DNA of 64,000 nucleotides from JAEUHM01 sp964538625 (GCA_964538625.1 CAZIGH010000004.1:1-64000); one strand, 5' to 3'. Numbered from the stretch's first letter, positions 39,701 through 49,234 are shown. Notes: generated by a model from the sequence alone, not told the origin. Translations and numbers: made by a program.

Positions 39701-41224
39701 CTACTTCCTCGTGCGCTTCGCTGCGATGATCTCATCCATCTTCGCCACCATTTCTTTTAGCTTCTCTGGATGTTGCGCGCCGAGGTTGGTAGTCTCTCCG
39801 GGATCGTTGGTGAGATGATAAAGGCGGTGAAGTGGCCCGCCCTCAGCCTGCTTCTTCTTTGTCACTACGGCCTTGGTTCTGCCGGGGTTCTTCGCGCGGA
39901 CCAGCTTCCATTCACCCATGCGCAGGCCGAAGTTGATGCCGTTGTTGTCTTGCTGGAGCAGGTGGTCACGCCCTTTGGCACCGTTTTCACCGAGCAAGAC
40001 AGGAAGCAGGTTGAAGCTGTCCAGAAAGGCATCATCAGGAACGCTGGCTCCGGCGAGCGCGGCGAGGCTTGAGGGCAAGTCCACGGTGCAGACCACCTCG
40101 TCCGACACTGCTGGCTTGATGCGGCCCGCCCACTTCACGATGAATGGTGTGCGCGTGCCGCCCTCCAGTACGCTGTATTTTCCTCCGCTGTATGGACCAG
40201 CAGGTTCGTGATCGCCGAGTTTCTCCACGGCGCCATCAGCGTAGCCATCATCCAGCACGGGGCCATTGTCTGAGCAGAGCACGATGAGCGTTTTGTCCGT
40301 CAGATTCAGTCGGTCGAGCGTCTTCATGATCTCGCCGACGTTCCAGTCAAACTCCACGATGGCATCTCCGCGGTAACCCATTTGCGTCTGACCCTGGAAC
40401 CGCTCATGCGGCATTCGTGGCACGTGAATGTCGTGGCTGGCAAAGAAGAGCATGAAGGGACGGTCCTTGTTTTTCTCGATCCATGCGTTGCTGCGCTTCG
40501 CCCATTCGTCTCCAAGGTCCTCATCGCGGAACCGGGCCGCGTGTCCACCGGTGTAAAACCCGATGCGCCCGATGCCGTTGTGGATGGTCTGGTTGTGCCC
40601 ATGCGTCCAGTCCATGCGCAGGGTGTGGCGATGCGTGATGCCCGTCGGGTGATTTTCATCGGGTGCCTGATCTCCCACCCAGAGTGGGTCTTTCGGGTCC
40701 AGGTTCAGCACACGATGATCCTGTACATACACTTGAGGAACCCGGTCGTTCGTGGTGGGAAGGAGGAAGCAATGATCAAAACCAATCTCCAGAGGACCTG
40801 GTTTGAGTTCTCCATTCCAGTCCGGTTTGGGGTCGCCCAGGCCAAGATGCCACTTGCCGATGACGGCGGTCGCATAACCTGCTGACTTCAGCACGGAAGC
40901 CATGGTGTGCATACCGGGCTTCACAATGGCAGGTCCGTTGGGTGGAGCGATGCCGCTGCCCGGGATGCGGAAGGCGTAAGTGCCCGTGAGCAGGGACACC
41001 CGCGTGGGCGTGCAAGTGGAGGCGCTGCAATAGCCACTGGTGAAGCGAATGCCCTCTGCGGCCAATCTGTCGATGTTCGGCGTCTTGACTGCGGTAGCTC
41101 CATAGCAACCTACGTCACCGTAGCCCAGGTCGTCCGCCATGATGACGATGATGTTGGGTTTGTCTGCCGACCATGCGGACGGAGCCAGCGCAGAGAGGGA
41201 GCAAAGGAGAATGAGACGAAGCAT
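39701..41224 (-). CDS. Sulfatase, arylsulfatase A type
   Basis: 507 aa from ATG 41224, where the signal peptide (LRLILLCSLSALAPSAWSA) starts; a 51-residue in-frame extension upstream is basic and overlaps the divergent sulfatase. Asp31-Asp32 and CTPTR at 71-75 are intact, followed by VSLLTGTYAFRIPGSG; LCSDNGPVLDDGY provides the distal pair. This subfamily is distinct from those in the main run. Divergent from the sulfatase at 41301, with 76 bp between, so both may be controlled together. Confidence 0.92.
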   Translation of the reverse strand: MLRLILLCSLSALAPSAWSADKPNIIVIMADDLGYGDVGCYGATAVKTPNIDRLAAEGIRFTSGYCSASTCTPTRVSLLTGTYAFRIPGSGIAPPNGPAIVKPGMHTMASVLKSAGYATAVIGKWHLGLGDPKPDWNGELKPGPLEIGFDHCFLLPTTNDRVPQVYVQDHRVLNLDPKDPLWVGDQAPDENHPTGITHRHTLRMDWTHGHNQTIHNGIGRIGFYTGGHAARFRDEDLGDEWAKRSNAWIEKNKDRPFMLFFASHDIHVPRMPHERFQGQTQMGYRGDAIVEFDWNVGEIMKTLDRLNLTDKTLIVLCSDNGPVLDDGYADGAVEKLGDHEPAGPYSGGKYSVLEGGTRTPFIVKWAGRIKPAVSDEVVCTVDLPSSLAALAGASVPDDAFLDSFNLLPVLLGENGAKGRDHLLQQDNNGINFGLRMGEWKLVRAKNPGRTKAVVTKKKQAEGGPLHRLYHLTNDPGETTNLGAQHPEKLKEMVAKMDEIIAAKRTRK

Positions 41225-41300
41225 AACCAGTGGAAACGCGATAGGTGCAGGTGGCATTGCGAAGAAAGTTCCCTGAATCGTTTCCGTCTCAAGTTGCAGC

Positions 41301-43013
41301 ATGATTGCGCGCCTCTTTCTTTTCCTCCTACTTGGCACCTCGCTCGTGGCAGCACCGCGTCCGAACATCGTCATCATTCTCTGTGATGACGTGGGCTTCT
41401 CGGACCTGGGCTGCTACGGCGGTGAAATCGAAACGCCCGTGCTGGACTCGCTGGCGGCGGGCGGGCTTCGTTTCACGCAGTTTTACAATACCGGGCGCTG
41501 CTGCCCCACGCGAGCTGCCTTGCTGACGGGGCTCTATGCTCACCAAGCTGGCATCGGCCACATGGTGGACGGCGCGGGACCAAACACTGGTTCCCCGGCG
41601 TATGCTGGCGAGTTGAGCAAGAACGCCCTCACCATCGCGGAAGCACTGAAACCTGCGGGCTATGCTACTTACATGACCGGGAAGTGGCATGTGACCCAGA
41701 AGACAAAGCCGAACGGGGATGATGAAAAGCACAACTGGCCGCTCCAGCGTGGTTTCGATCGTTTTTATGGCACCATCCATGGTGCCGGCAGTTTCTTTGA
41801 TCCGAACACATTGGTGAGGGACAACACCTCCATCTCACCCTTTGCGGACCCGGAGTATGAGCCAGAGGAGTTTTACTACACCGACGCTATCAACGACCAG
41901 GCAGCGCGTTTTGTAAACGAGCACGCGAAGAGCCAGCCGGACAAACCCTTCTTTCTCTACATGGCACACACCGCAGCCCACTGGCCCATGCACGCCAAGG
42001 AAAAGGACATAGCCAAATACCAAGGCCGCTACGACGGTGGGTACGAACCCATTCGCAGCGCCCGCCTTGCGAAGTTGAAGAAGCTCGGGTTGCTCGATGA
42101 GCGCTGGTCCTTGCCACCGCCCGCCGAAGACTGGAACAACGTGGAAGACAAGGCCTGGGAGAGCCGTTGCATGGAAGTGTACGCCGCCATGGTTGACTGC
42201 ATGGACCAAGGCATAGGCCGCTTCGTGGACGCCCTGAAGGCCAATGGCCAGTATGAAAACACTCTCATCTTTTTCATGCAGGACAATGGCGCTTGTGCGG
42301 AGGGGATGGGCCGCAATCAGCCCTTTGTGGCTCGAGCTGAAAGGCCGACGCTGCCGCCTTTGACCAAGGATTACCTCCAACCGGACATGATCCCCAAACA
42401 GACCCGTGACGGGTACCCCGTGCGGCAGGGTAAAGGTGTCATGCCGGGCGCGGCGGATACCTACATAGGCTACGGCAGAGGCTGGGCGAACGTGAGTAAC
42501 ACTCCGTTCCGCGAATACAAACACTGGGAGCACGAAGGCGGCATCAGCACCCCGCTCATCGCTCACTGGCCAAAAGGCATCAGTTCTAACAATGAACTGC
42601 GTCACGAAGCAACACATCTCATTGATCTCATGGCTACCTGCGTGGAACTCGCTGGTGTCACCTACCCTGCCGAACATCAGGGCAGAAAGATCCAGCCGCT
42701 GGAAGGCATCAGCCTCACCGCCTCATTCAAGGGCGAACCTCTCAAGCGCCCTGGCCCTCTTTATTGGGAGCACGAGGGCAACCGCGCCATCCGCGACGGC
42801 GACTGGAAGCTTGTCTCCAAGCACCCCGGTGGTTGGGAGCTCTATCACCTACCGACGGATCGCACGGAGATGAATGACTTGGCAGCCCAGGAGCCAGACC
42901 GCGTGAAAGCCATGTCTGCTCAGTGGGAGGCGTGGGCACAGCGGGTCGGCGTGCTTCCGTGGCCGCTGGGTGGTGAGAAGCCGAAAGGCAAAGGTAAGAA
43001 AAAGGGTGCTTGA
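41301..43013 (+). CDS. Sulfatase, arylsulfatase type (paralog of 13314-14927) with lysine-rich tail
   Basis: 570 aa, signal peptide 1-18. Asp29-Asp30 and CCPTR at 67-71 in the block ETPVLDSLAAGGLRFTQFY mirror the sulfatase at 13314-14927. FMQDNGACAEGMGR supplies the distal pair with Gln-Asp in place of Ser-Asp, and HEGGISTPLIAHWPKG follows. The C-terminus is KPKGKGKKKGA. It is the only sulfatase on the plus strand here. Confidence 0.92.
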   Translation: MIARLFLFLLLGTSLVAAPRPNIVIILCDDVGFSDLGCYGGEIETPVLDSLAAGGLRFTQFYNTGRCCPTRAALLTGLYAHQAGIGHMVDGAGPNTGSPAYAGELSKNALTIAEALKPAGYATYMTGKWHVTQKTKPNGDDEKHNWPLQRGFDRFYGTIHGAGSFFDPNTLVRDNTSISPFADPEYEPEEFYYTDAINDQAARFVNEHAKSQPDKPFFLYMAHTAAHWPMHAKEKDIAKYQGRYDGGYEPIRSARLAKLKKLGLLDERWSLPPPAEDWNNVEDKAWESRCMEVYAAMVDCMDQGIGRFVDALKANGQYENTLIFFMQDNGACAEGMGRNQPFVARAERPTLPPLTKDYLQPDMIPKQTRDGYPVRQGKGVMPGAADTYIGYGRGWANVSNTPFREYKHWEHEGGISTPLIAHWPKGISSNNELRHEATHLIDLMATCVELAGVTYPAEHQGRKIQPLEGISLTASFKGEPLKRPGPLYWEHEGNRAIRDGDWKLVSKHPGGWELYHLPTDRTEMNDLAAQEPDRVKAMSAQWEAWAQRVGVLPWPLGGEKPKGKGKKKGA

Positions 43014-43184
43014 GCCACCGGCCTCTCAGGTTTGCAATCGCACCCAATGTGCGCCGGAGGGCAGATGGCGGCGGCTGCCATGCTGGTCATGTGCCGTGGT
43101 CAGCACGGAGAAGACCGTGTGAAAAATTGATGAAGCATGTGTTTCCTTTTGCGGGGTGGCAGCGGGCAGGGAAGAAGGTGGAGC

Positions 43185-43838
43185 ATGACACACGCTTTCC
43201 GCCGCCGCTGGCTGATGCTGCTCCTCGTCCTGTGTATCGTCGTGCCGGTGGGTGCCGTGCTTCTCTGTGACGGCCTGATTTCCTCCGCAGCGAAGGGTCG
43301 CACTTTTGACCGGGTGGAGGACGTTCCTATGACCTACGCAGCGCTTGTGTTGGGCACCTCTCCGACGCGTGCGGATGGAGCGCCGAACCGCTTCTTCGTC
43401 CCGCGCATGAAGGCAGCTGCCAGGCTCTACCACGCGGGGCGGGTGACAAGCCTGATTGTGAGCGGAGACAACAGCAGTCAGGACTACGATGAACCCACAG
43501 CGATGAAGAATGCGCTCATGGCGCTCGGTGTGCCAGAGGACCGTATCGTGTGCGACTACGCTGGGTTACGCACGCTGGACTCTGTGGTGCGAGCGCGAGA
43601 GGTGTTTGGCCAAAGGCGTTTCACCATCGTCTCCCAGCGGTTTCACAATGAACGCGCCATTTACCTGGCTCTCGGGCATGGCTTGGATGCTTATGGACTG
43701 AACGCCAGCAGCGTGCCCGTTTCAGAGTCGCCAAAGGCTCACGTGAGGGAAGTCTTTGCCAGGGTGAAGGCGGTGTTGGATGTGCATGTGCTGGGGACGC
43801 GACCGAGGCATCTCGGCCCACAGGTGCCTGTGCCTTAA
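43185..43838 (+). CDS. SanA/YdcF-family membrane-anchored protein (ElyC-like)
   Basis: 217 aa from ATG 43185, chosen because GAAGAAGGTGGAG precedes it and one transmembrane segment (WLMLLLVLCIVVPVGAVLL) follows at once. The rest is the DUF218 domain: AALVLGTSP, ARLYHAGRVTSLIVSGDN, EPTAMKNALMALGVPEDRIV, GLRTLDSVVRAREVFG and FTIVSQRFHNERAIYLA. In E. coli SanA affects envelope barrier function and vancomycin sensitivity; the biochemical role is unproved. Convergent with the glutaredoxin gene, 6 bp apart. Confidence 0.87.
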   Translation: MTHAFRRRWLMLLLVLCIVVPVGAVLLCDGLISSAAKGRTFDRVEDVPMTYAALVLGTSPTRADGAPNRFFVPRMKAAARLYHAGRVTSLIVSGDNSSQDYDEPTAMKNALMALGVPEDRIVCDYAGLRTLDSVVRAREVFGQRRFTIVSQRFHNERAIYLALGHGLDAYGLNASSVPVSESPKAHVREVFARVKAVLDVHVLGTRPRHLGPQVPVP

Positions 43839-43844
43839 GGACGA

Positions 43845-44099
43845 TCAGGTGACGTTGTGGGCCTGGAGAAATGGCACCAGCTCTTCCACGCCGAAGTCTG
43901 CGAGCACCTCGCCATCCCAGTCCATGGTAGGAGCCTTGGACTGGCCGGAAAGGGCCACCATTTCGTTCATCGCAGCCGCGTTGCCAGAGACCACTACACG
44001 CTTGTAGGCGATTTGATGGGAATCCAGATAGTCGATGACATCGTCACACCAAGGACAACCAATCTTGACGTATAAAGTGGGAACCACGCGCTGAGCCAT
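43845..44099 (-). CDS. Glutaredoxin-like protein
   Basis: 84 aa, normal for glutaredoxin 3. The redox motif CPWC is at 15-18 (VKIGCPWCDDVIDYL); APTMDWDGEVLADFG holds the cis-Pro and the glutathione-binding region. A cytosolic thiol-disulfide reductase is expected. CPWC differs from the usual CPYC but occurs in the family. Single gene between SanA-like (convergent) and the amidohydrolase (divergent). Confidence 0.88.
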   Translation of the reverse strand: MAQRVVPTLYVKIGCPWCDDVIDYLDSHQIAYKRVVVSGNAAAMNEMVALSGQSKAPTMDWDGEVLADFGVEELVPFLQAHNVT

Positions 44100-44174
44100 G
44101 ACGCATCTTCACCTCATCTGGCTACATTTCAACAATGAGGCGAGAATGTTTTTGCGGGGTTCGTTTTGAGCGTG

Positions 44175-45887
44175 ATGAAACTCTTCCTCACCTCTTTGTG
44201 CTCCGCTGTGTGTGTGCAAGCACTCGCCGCTCCGGACTTCATTTTTCACGGTGGTAAGGTGGTGACTATGGACGCCGGACAGCAGATCGCAGAGGCCATG
44301 GCGGTGGAGGGAAATCGTATCGTCGCGGTCGGTAGCAGCGCGCAAGTGCTGGCGCTGGCAGGTGGTTCGACGCAGGTGCATGATCTCAACGGACGGATGC
44401 TGCTGCCCGGCCTCATGGACAGCCACTCCCATCCGGTGGGTGCGGCTACCTTTGAGTTTGATCACCCCATTCCTGACATTGCCGATATTCCACAGCTTCT
44501 GGACTACATTCGTCAGCGGACGAAGTCGGTGCCGGAGGGTTCTCTTATTTTCGTGCGGCAGGTGTTCATTACCCGGCTGAAGGAGCAGCGGTATCCTACC
44601 CGTGAGGAGCTGGATGCCGTGGCACCGAAGCACCCCGTCCATTTCAGCACCGGACCAGACAGCATGTTGAACAGCCTAGCTCTGGAGCTGGCCGGTATAG
44701 GCCCGGACTTCGCACTGCCTGCCGGTTCCACCGGGCGCGTGGAGCGGGATGCACAGGGGCGGCTCACGGGTATGGTGCGGGGCTTCACGCCCAAGATCAA
44801 CGCACCATCACCGCTGAAGACGCCCAGTCCGGAACAGACGCTGGACCTGGTGAAGAAGCTCTTCGCCGACTGCAACCGCGTCGGTTACACCACGCTGGCT
44901 GACCGTGGATCCAATGCGTCGAACCTCAGCATCTACCAGCAGCTTCGGGACAGCGGAAGCCTTACCCTTCGTCTCCGGGCCAGCCACACTTTTGGCATAG
45001 GGAACCTCTGGCCCGCAGTGGAGAGCGCCATCGACCAGATAGCCGCTCATCCGCTGTGCAACGGGGATGATATGCTGAAAATCATTGGCACCAAGGTGTG
45101 GTTGGATGGTGGTATGCTGACTGGCAGTGCCCTCATGCTGGAGCCGTGGGGCGTGAGCGAGATGTATGGCATCATCGACCCCGGCTACCGCGGCGTTCAG
45201 AACATTCCACGGGAGCCCCTGAAGCGTGCTGTGGAAAAGGTAAGCTCGCTGGGTTTGCAGTTCACCGCCCACGCCGTGGGGGATGGTGCCACCCAGTTGC
45301 TGGTGGACATCTACGAGGGGCTGAGTCCTGCCGTACGTGAGGCCACGCGCCCTTGTGTGACGCACTGCAATTTCATGGCACCGGACACTATCGAAAAGGC
45401 GGCTCGCCTTGGTGTCGTAGTGGATCTGCAGCCCATCTGGTTCTATCTGGATGGGCGCACACTGTTGAAACAGTTCGGCATGGAGCGCATGAAGCGCTTC
45501 CAGCCGCTCCGCGCTATGGTGGATGCTGGCATTCCTGTCGGAGGGGGCAGTGACCACATGCAGAAGATCGGCAGTCTGCGCTCCATCAATCCCTACGATC
45601 CCTGGCTGGGCATGTGGATCGCTGTCTCCCGCCAATGTCGATTCCTCGACGCGCCACTGCATCCCGGGTCTGGCCTCACCCGAATGGAAGCGCTGAGGAT
45701 GTACACCCTGGATAATGCCAAAATCCTTTTCATGGAAAAGGAATGCGGCTCGCTGGAGAAGGGAAAGAGGGCTGATTTTATCCTCATCGACCGCGACATC
45801 TTGGAGTGCCCGCTCGACGAGATACGCGAAACGAAGGTGCTCGGCACTTGGGTAGATGGCAGGAAGGTGTGGGATGCCGCCAAGTGA
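44175..45887 (+). CDS. Exported amidohydrolase (YtcJ-like, amidohydrolase 3 family)
   Basis: 570 aa from ATG 44175 (TTG 44166 and GTG 44172 are in frame upstream), with a signal peptide 1-19 (ending ALA). LLPGLMDSHSHP places the metal-binding DxHxH at 82-86; AHAVGDGATQLLVD, VTHCNFMAPD and GGGSDHM supply the later His and Asp ligands. LEKGKRADFILIDRDIL is the usual C-terminal composite beta-sandwich end. YtcJ-like enzymes hydrolyse amide or formyl bonds; the substrate is unknown here. 63 bp before the subtilase-like gene and possibly co-transcribed with it. Confidence 0.87.
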   Translation: MKLFLTSLCSAVCVQALAAPDFIFHGGKVVTMDAGQQIAEAMAVEGNRIVAVGSSAQVLALAGGSTQVHDLNGRMLLPGLMDSHSHPVGAATFEFDHPIPDIADIPQLLDYIRQRTKSVPEGSLIFVRQVFITRLKEQRYPTREELDAVAPKHPVHFSTGPDSMLNSLALELAGIGPDFALPAGSTGRVERDAQGRLTGMVRGFTPKINAPSPLKTPSPEQTLDLVKKLFADCNRVGYTTLADRGSNASNLSIYQQLRDSGSLTLRLRASHTFGIGNLWPAVESAIDQIAAHPLCNGDDMLKIIGTKVWLDGGMLTGSALMLEPWGVSEMYGIIDPGYRGVQNIPREPLKRAVEKVSSLGLQFTAHAVGDGATQLLVDIYEGLSPAVREATRPCVTHCNFMAPDTIEKAARLGVVVDLQPIWFYLDGRTLLKQFGMERMKRFQPLRAMVDAGIPVGGGSDHMQKIGSLRSINPYDPWLGMWIAVSRQCRFLDAPLHPGSGLTRMEALRMYTLDNAKILFMEKECGSLEKGKRADFILIDRDILECPLDEIRETKVLGTWVDGRKVWDAAK

Positions 45888-45950
45888 ACGTGAGCAGGCA
45901 GGGTGAAAGCCTTGCGCATCTCTGCCCAGTTTGCAAAAATGGTGATGCGT

Positions 45951-47471
45951 ATGAAACGTGGCTTCCGACTCTTCGCTGCGCTCTGGCTCTTTGGTGGGCT
46001 AGCGTCTGCTGATTGGCGGGAGGACTCTGGCTTTTACTTGCTGCAGGCTGAGCTGGGCGCCGCCATACCGGATGGGGCGGGGATCAGCGTATTGCAGAGC
46101 GAGGCGAATGCAGGGGGCTATCTACCCCAGGCTACGGCTGGCACCGCGCCCTTTGCAGGCACCGGGGCATTCTTGGGTAAAACCTTCACTCCACACTCCG
46201 GAGCGAGCGGGCTGTCCAACCACGCCAACTCGGTGGGTGCCTTCTTTTATTCCAACACGGACAGCCTCTCACCAGGGGTGACGGAGATTCACTGCTGGCT
46301 GGCGGATGATTACGCAGTGAGCCTGGCCACCGGGACACCGCCGGTTTATGAAGGGGCGGTGCAGAATCATAGCTGGGTGGGCAGCTTCGGTGTGACAGCC
46401 TGGGATGAGGCTGTTTTGCGTCGGCTGGACTACATGATAGGGCGCGATGGCAGGGTGGTGATCACCCCGCTGAACAATGGCGGAAGTATGGTGCCGCTGC
46501 TGGGGAACGCTTGGCACTCCATCAGCGTGGGCCTGCGGAGCGGCAACCATCCTACCTCGGGCACGAATACTGACGGCAATGGGCGGATGAAGCCTGACCT
46601 CGTGGTCAATCAGCCGCTCACGAGTTACGCCGGGCCTTCGGTAGCGTCTGCTGCTGTCTTGTTGCTTGATGTCATCAGACCTGCCTTCCCCGCAGCTGAT
46701 GATCCTCGTGTGGTGAAGGCCCTGCTGCTCGCCGGAACGTCGAAGGAGCGCATTCCGGCCTGGAAAAGAGATTCCGCCGAGAAGCCCTACGATGCGGTCT
46801 GGGGTGCTGGCGAGATGAACGTCCACCAATCTTACCACATCCTGACGGCGGGTCAGAGCCTGCCCTCTGCCACTCAGGAGGTGAACTTGCAGGGCTGGGA
46901 CTTGCACACTTCTGCCGCCTTACCTGCGAAGTACTTTTTCACCGTACCGCACGGTCAGTGGGCAGCCACATTCTCCGCCGTCCTCACTTGGCATCGCCAG
47001 CTTGCGCCACCCACGTTCATCCCCACGACAGCCGATCTCAACCTGAGACTTTATGCCGCCGATGGCTTCGTGATCCAGGGAGAGGCTCTGGATGAGAGCC
47101 GCAGCACCGTGGATAACGTGGAGCACCTTTTTCTTCGAAACCTGCCCGCTGGACAGTATGTCCTGGAGGTCTCAGCTGGCACGCCCGGCGTCACCTACGG
47201 CTTGGCTTGGCAGGTGCAGACAGGACCCGGCCCCGGATTGTCCATCCGGCGAGGAACGGGCGGCGAGGTGAATCTGGACCTCTCGCAGCTGGATCCGTAC
47301 GTGACCTATACGATCGAGCAAAGCGCCACGCTCAGCGTGGACTCATGGGTGCCGGTGGCGACCCTTCGCACTGCGGATTCCGCAGCTTCCACCTCGGCTA
47401 CGTGGCAGGATGCTTCAGCTCCGCTACCGTCCTCCAGGTTTTACCGCTTGAAGTGGACAAGCATCAGGTAG
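45951..47471 (+). CDS. Subtilase (S8)-like secreted protein with altered catalytic Asp
   Basis: 506 aa from ATG 45951, with a signal peptide 1-20 (RLFAALWLFGGLASA). The subtilase pattern is recognisable: GAGISVLQSEANAGGYLP in place of the Asp-Thr-Gly strand (Gln49, with Glu51 nearby), GLSNHANSVGAFFYSN (His91) in place of HGTHVAG, GRMKPDLVV, and YAGPSVASAAVLL with Ser230 in place of GTSMA. A C-terminal module (YTIEQSATLS, SRFYRLKW) is common in secreted proteins of this phylum. His and Ser are kept but Asp is not, so activity is open. It is followed 20 bp later by a lipoprotein gene. Confidence 0.75.
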   Translation: MKRGFRLFAALWLFGGLASADWREDSGFYLLQAELGAAIPDGAGISVLQSEANAGGYLPQATAGTAPFAGTGAFLGKTFTPHSGASGLSNHANSVGAFFYSNTDSLSPGVTEIHCWLADDYAVSLATGTPPVYEGAVQNHSWVGSFGVTAWDEAVLRRLDYMIGRDGRVVITPLNNGGSMVPLLGNAWHSISVGLRSGNHPTSGTNTDGNGRMKPDLVVNQPLTSYAGPSVASAAVLLLDVIRPAFPAADDPRVVKALLLAGTSKERIPAWKRDSAEKPYDAVWGAGEMNVHQSYHILTAGQSLPSATQEVNLQGWDLHTSAALPAKYFFTVPHGQWAATFSAVLTWHRQLAPPTFIPTTADLNLRLYAADGFVIQGEALDESRSTVDNVEHLFLRNLPAGQYVLEVSAGTPGVTYGLAWQVQTGPGPGLSIRRGTGGEVNLDLSQLDPYVTYTIEQSATLSVDSWVPVATLRTADSAASTSATWQDASAPLPSSRFYRLKWTSIR

Positions 47472-47491
47472 AAGCCATTCTAGGAGACTTC

Positions 47492-48820
47492 ATGTCACCA
47501 CTGCCCACGCTTTTCCTCTGCATGGTCCTTTTGTTGTCGCTCTCTGGATGCGACTCTGAGACGACTGACCCCTATCCCCATGTGGAGTTGGTGGTGAAAG
47601 CCCGCCGAGTGGCTGCGGCGCGGCCCCTGACAGCGGAGGAAGCCAAGCCCTACGATGAAGCTCTGGCCTGGAACCAATATGAGCTTGTGGAGGTGGAAAA
47701 GGGCAGCCTGCCAAAGAAGGTGAAGTCTTTCCTCGTGGGTCACTGGTCAGTCATTCAGGAGGAAGATCGGGTAGTGGACGTGGGACTGGGAGCCACGGTC
47801 ACTCTGGCACTGGTGCCCACTTTTCCTGGCTATGCCGATGTGAAGTCCACCGTCCCCGACGAATATGACGATGATTTACCTCGGTTCATCGAGGCCTACA
47901 GGGGGACGGGAGCGGTGCCCACGCAGATGAGGATGGACTACGGGAGCAGTTTCTCCCGGCTCATGTCCATCTATTGGGAACTTAGGCCTCAGGTGAAGAT
48001 GGTCATCATGGGGAACTCCCATGCTGGTGTAGGAGTGGCACCCAGGATGCTGATGTTACCTGAGAACGCTGAGGCCCCCTGTGTCATTAACCTCGCCGCA
48101 GCAGGTTCTCACATACCCTACCAGTGCTTTTTGCTTCGCGAATACGTGAAAGATCTGCCCAAGCTGGAGTGGGTAATATGGGGCGTGAGCACCCGGTCAT
48201 TCAATCGCGAGCGAAGCCTCAACCACCGGCTCAACAGCTTCACGATGAGTCCCGGGCGACAGTGGGATGAGGAGCACTGGCAAGAACTCTGGCCGGTGAA
48301 GGACGAACCGGTTAAAACCTTCGCTTCGCTCGCCACCAAAGGGTGGACCCCTCAGACCGTGTGGGAGTATTGGTCTCCGAAAAAAAAGCGCACGTTTCCC
48401 GTGCCGCTTGATGAGCAGACCAAGGCCCGGTTCCTGAAAATGATGGGCAAGGAAGATTCCGTGTGGTGGGATGAAGCGTGGAGTGAGTTTGAGGCCACCG
48501 TGAAGCTTCTCACTGACAAAGGAATCAAAGTCATGCTGTTCACTCCGCCTACTCATCCCGTCTCAAAGGAGGCGGTGGCCGTGGACGCGGACCGCACCTC
48601 CAGGGCGGATCATCAACGTTTGATCGAAAGCCTCAACGCACTTGCGGCTGCCGCTCCGCTGGCCTGGTTCCACGATTACAACCGAGCTGGAGACCATGGC
48701 CTGCTGCACGAGGACTTCTACGACGTGGATCACCTGTGGCCAACGGGCACGGAAAAGCTCACACGCCAGCTGGATGCGTGGATCAAGGAGGCGGATGCCG
48801 AGGCCAAGGTGCAGCGTTGA
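47492..48820 (+). CDS. Lipoprotein with SGNH-hydrolase-like domain
   Basis: 442 aa from ATG 47492 behind TAGGAG at 47481; the same frame runs back to 47207 inside the previous gene, but that part is not protein-like. The lipobox LSGC puts the lipidated Cys at 20. MVIMGNSHAGVGVAP resembles block I of SGNH esterases (His in place of the usual residue after Ser), and DVDHLWPTG near the C-terminus resembles the Asp-x-x-His block. The closest analogies are AlgX/DltD-like acyl-handling proteins; the substrate is unknown. Envelope-facing location is inferred from the lipobox. Confidence 0.7.
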   Translation: MSPLPTLFLCMVLLLSLSGCDSETTDPYPHVELVVKARRVAAARPLTAEEAKPYDEALAWNQYELVEVEKGSLPKKVKSFLVGHWSVIQEEDRVVDVGLGATVTLALVPTFPGYADVKSTVPDEYDDDLPRFIEAYRGTGAVPTQMRMDYGSSFSRLMSIYWELRPQVKMVIMGNSHAGVGVAPRMLMLPENAEAPCVINLAAAGSHIPYQCFLLREYVKDLPKLEWVIWGVSTRSFNRERSLNHRLNSFTMSPGRQWDEEHWQELWPVKDEPVKTFASLATKGWTPQTVWEYWSPKKKRTFPVPLDEQTKARFLKMMGKEDSVWWDEAWSEFEATVKLLTDKGIKVMLFTPPTHPVSKEAVAVDADRTSRADHQRLIESLNALAAAAPLAWFHDYNRAGDHGLLHEDFYDVDHLWPTGTEKLTRQLDAWIKEADAEAKVQR

Positions 48821-48988
48821 GGGCAGGGGCGAAAGCACCCGGCAGAAGCTGCTGATTTGCACCTCTCTGGGCCACGCGGCAGCGCGTGAACCCCGGCGGC
48901 GATGAAAACCGCACCGAGAAGAGACTTCTCGAGAAATTTCAGTTGCAGAATCCGGCTTCAAGGCCACTCTACTGGCCCGCCAAAACAA

Positions 48989-49063
48989 GACCCATTCGTC
49001 TAGCGGTTAGGACACATCCCTTTCACGGATGCGACACGAGTTCGATTCTCGTATGGGTCGCCA
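48989..49063 (+). tRNA. tRNA-Glu (anticodon TTC)
   Basis: 75 nt with encoded CCA. Acceptor GACCCAT pairs with ATGGGTC; the D arm is GTCTAGCGGTTAGGAC; the anticodon loop CTTTCAC contains TTC; the T arm has GAGTTCGATTCTC. Confidence 0.95.
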
Positions 49064-49234
49064 GCTTCAGGAAATGCTGGTTCAGGACTGAAGAAAGTCA
49101 TGGCGAGCTCACGCTGGCTCCGGGCTTCCGGATTTAGAGTGGCGTTCGGATGGAGCGGGCAGTCTGTGGAGCAATCCGGTTGGACATCAGACACTTGGTG
49201 GGTGACACCCCGCTTATTTGTGTTTCCTTTACGA

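Noticed and set aside
48915..48931. Rho-independent terminator (CGAGAAG-AGA-CTTCTCG hairpin after the lipoprotein gene)
   Set aside because: No U-tract follows the 7-bp stem on either strand, so only a chance hairpin can be claimed.
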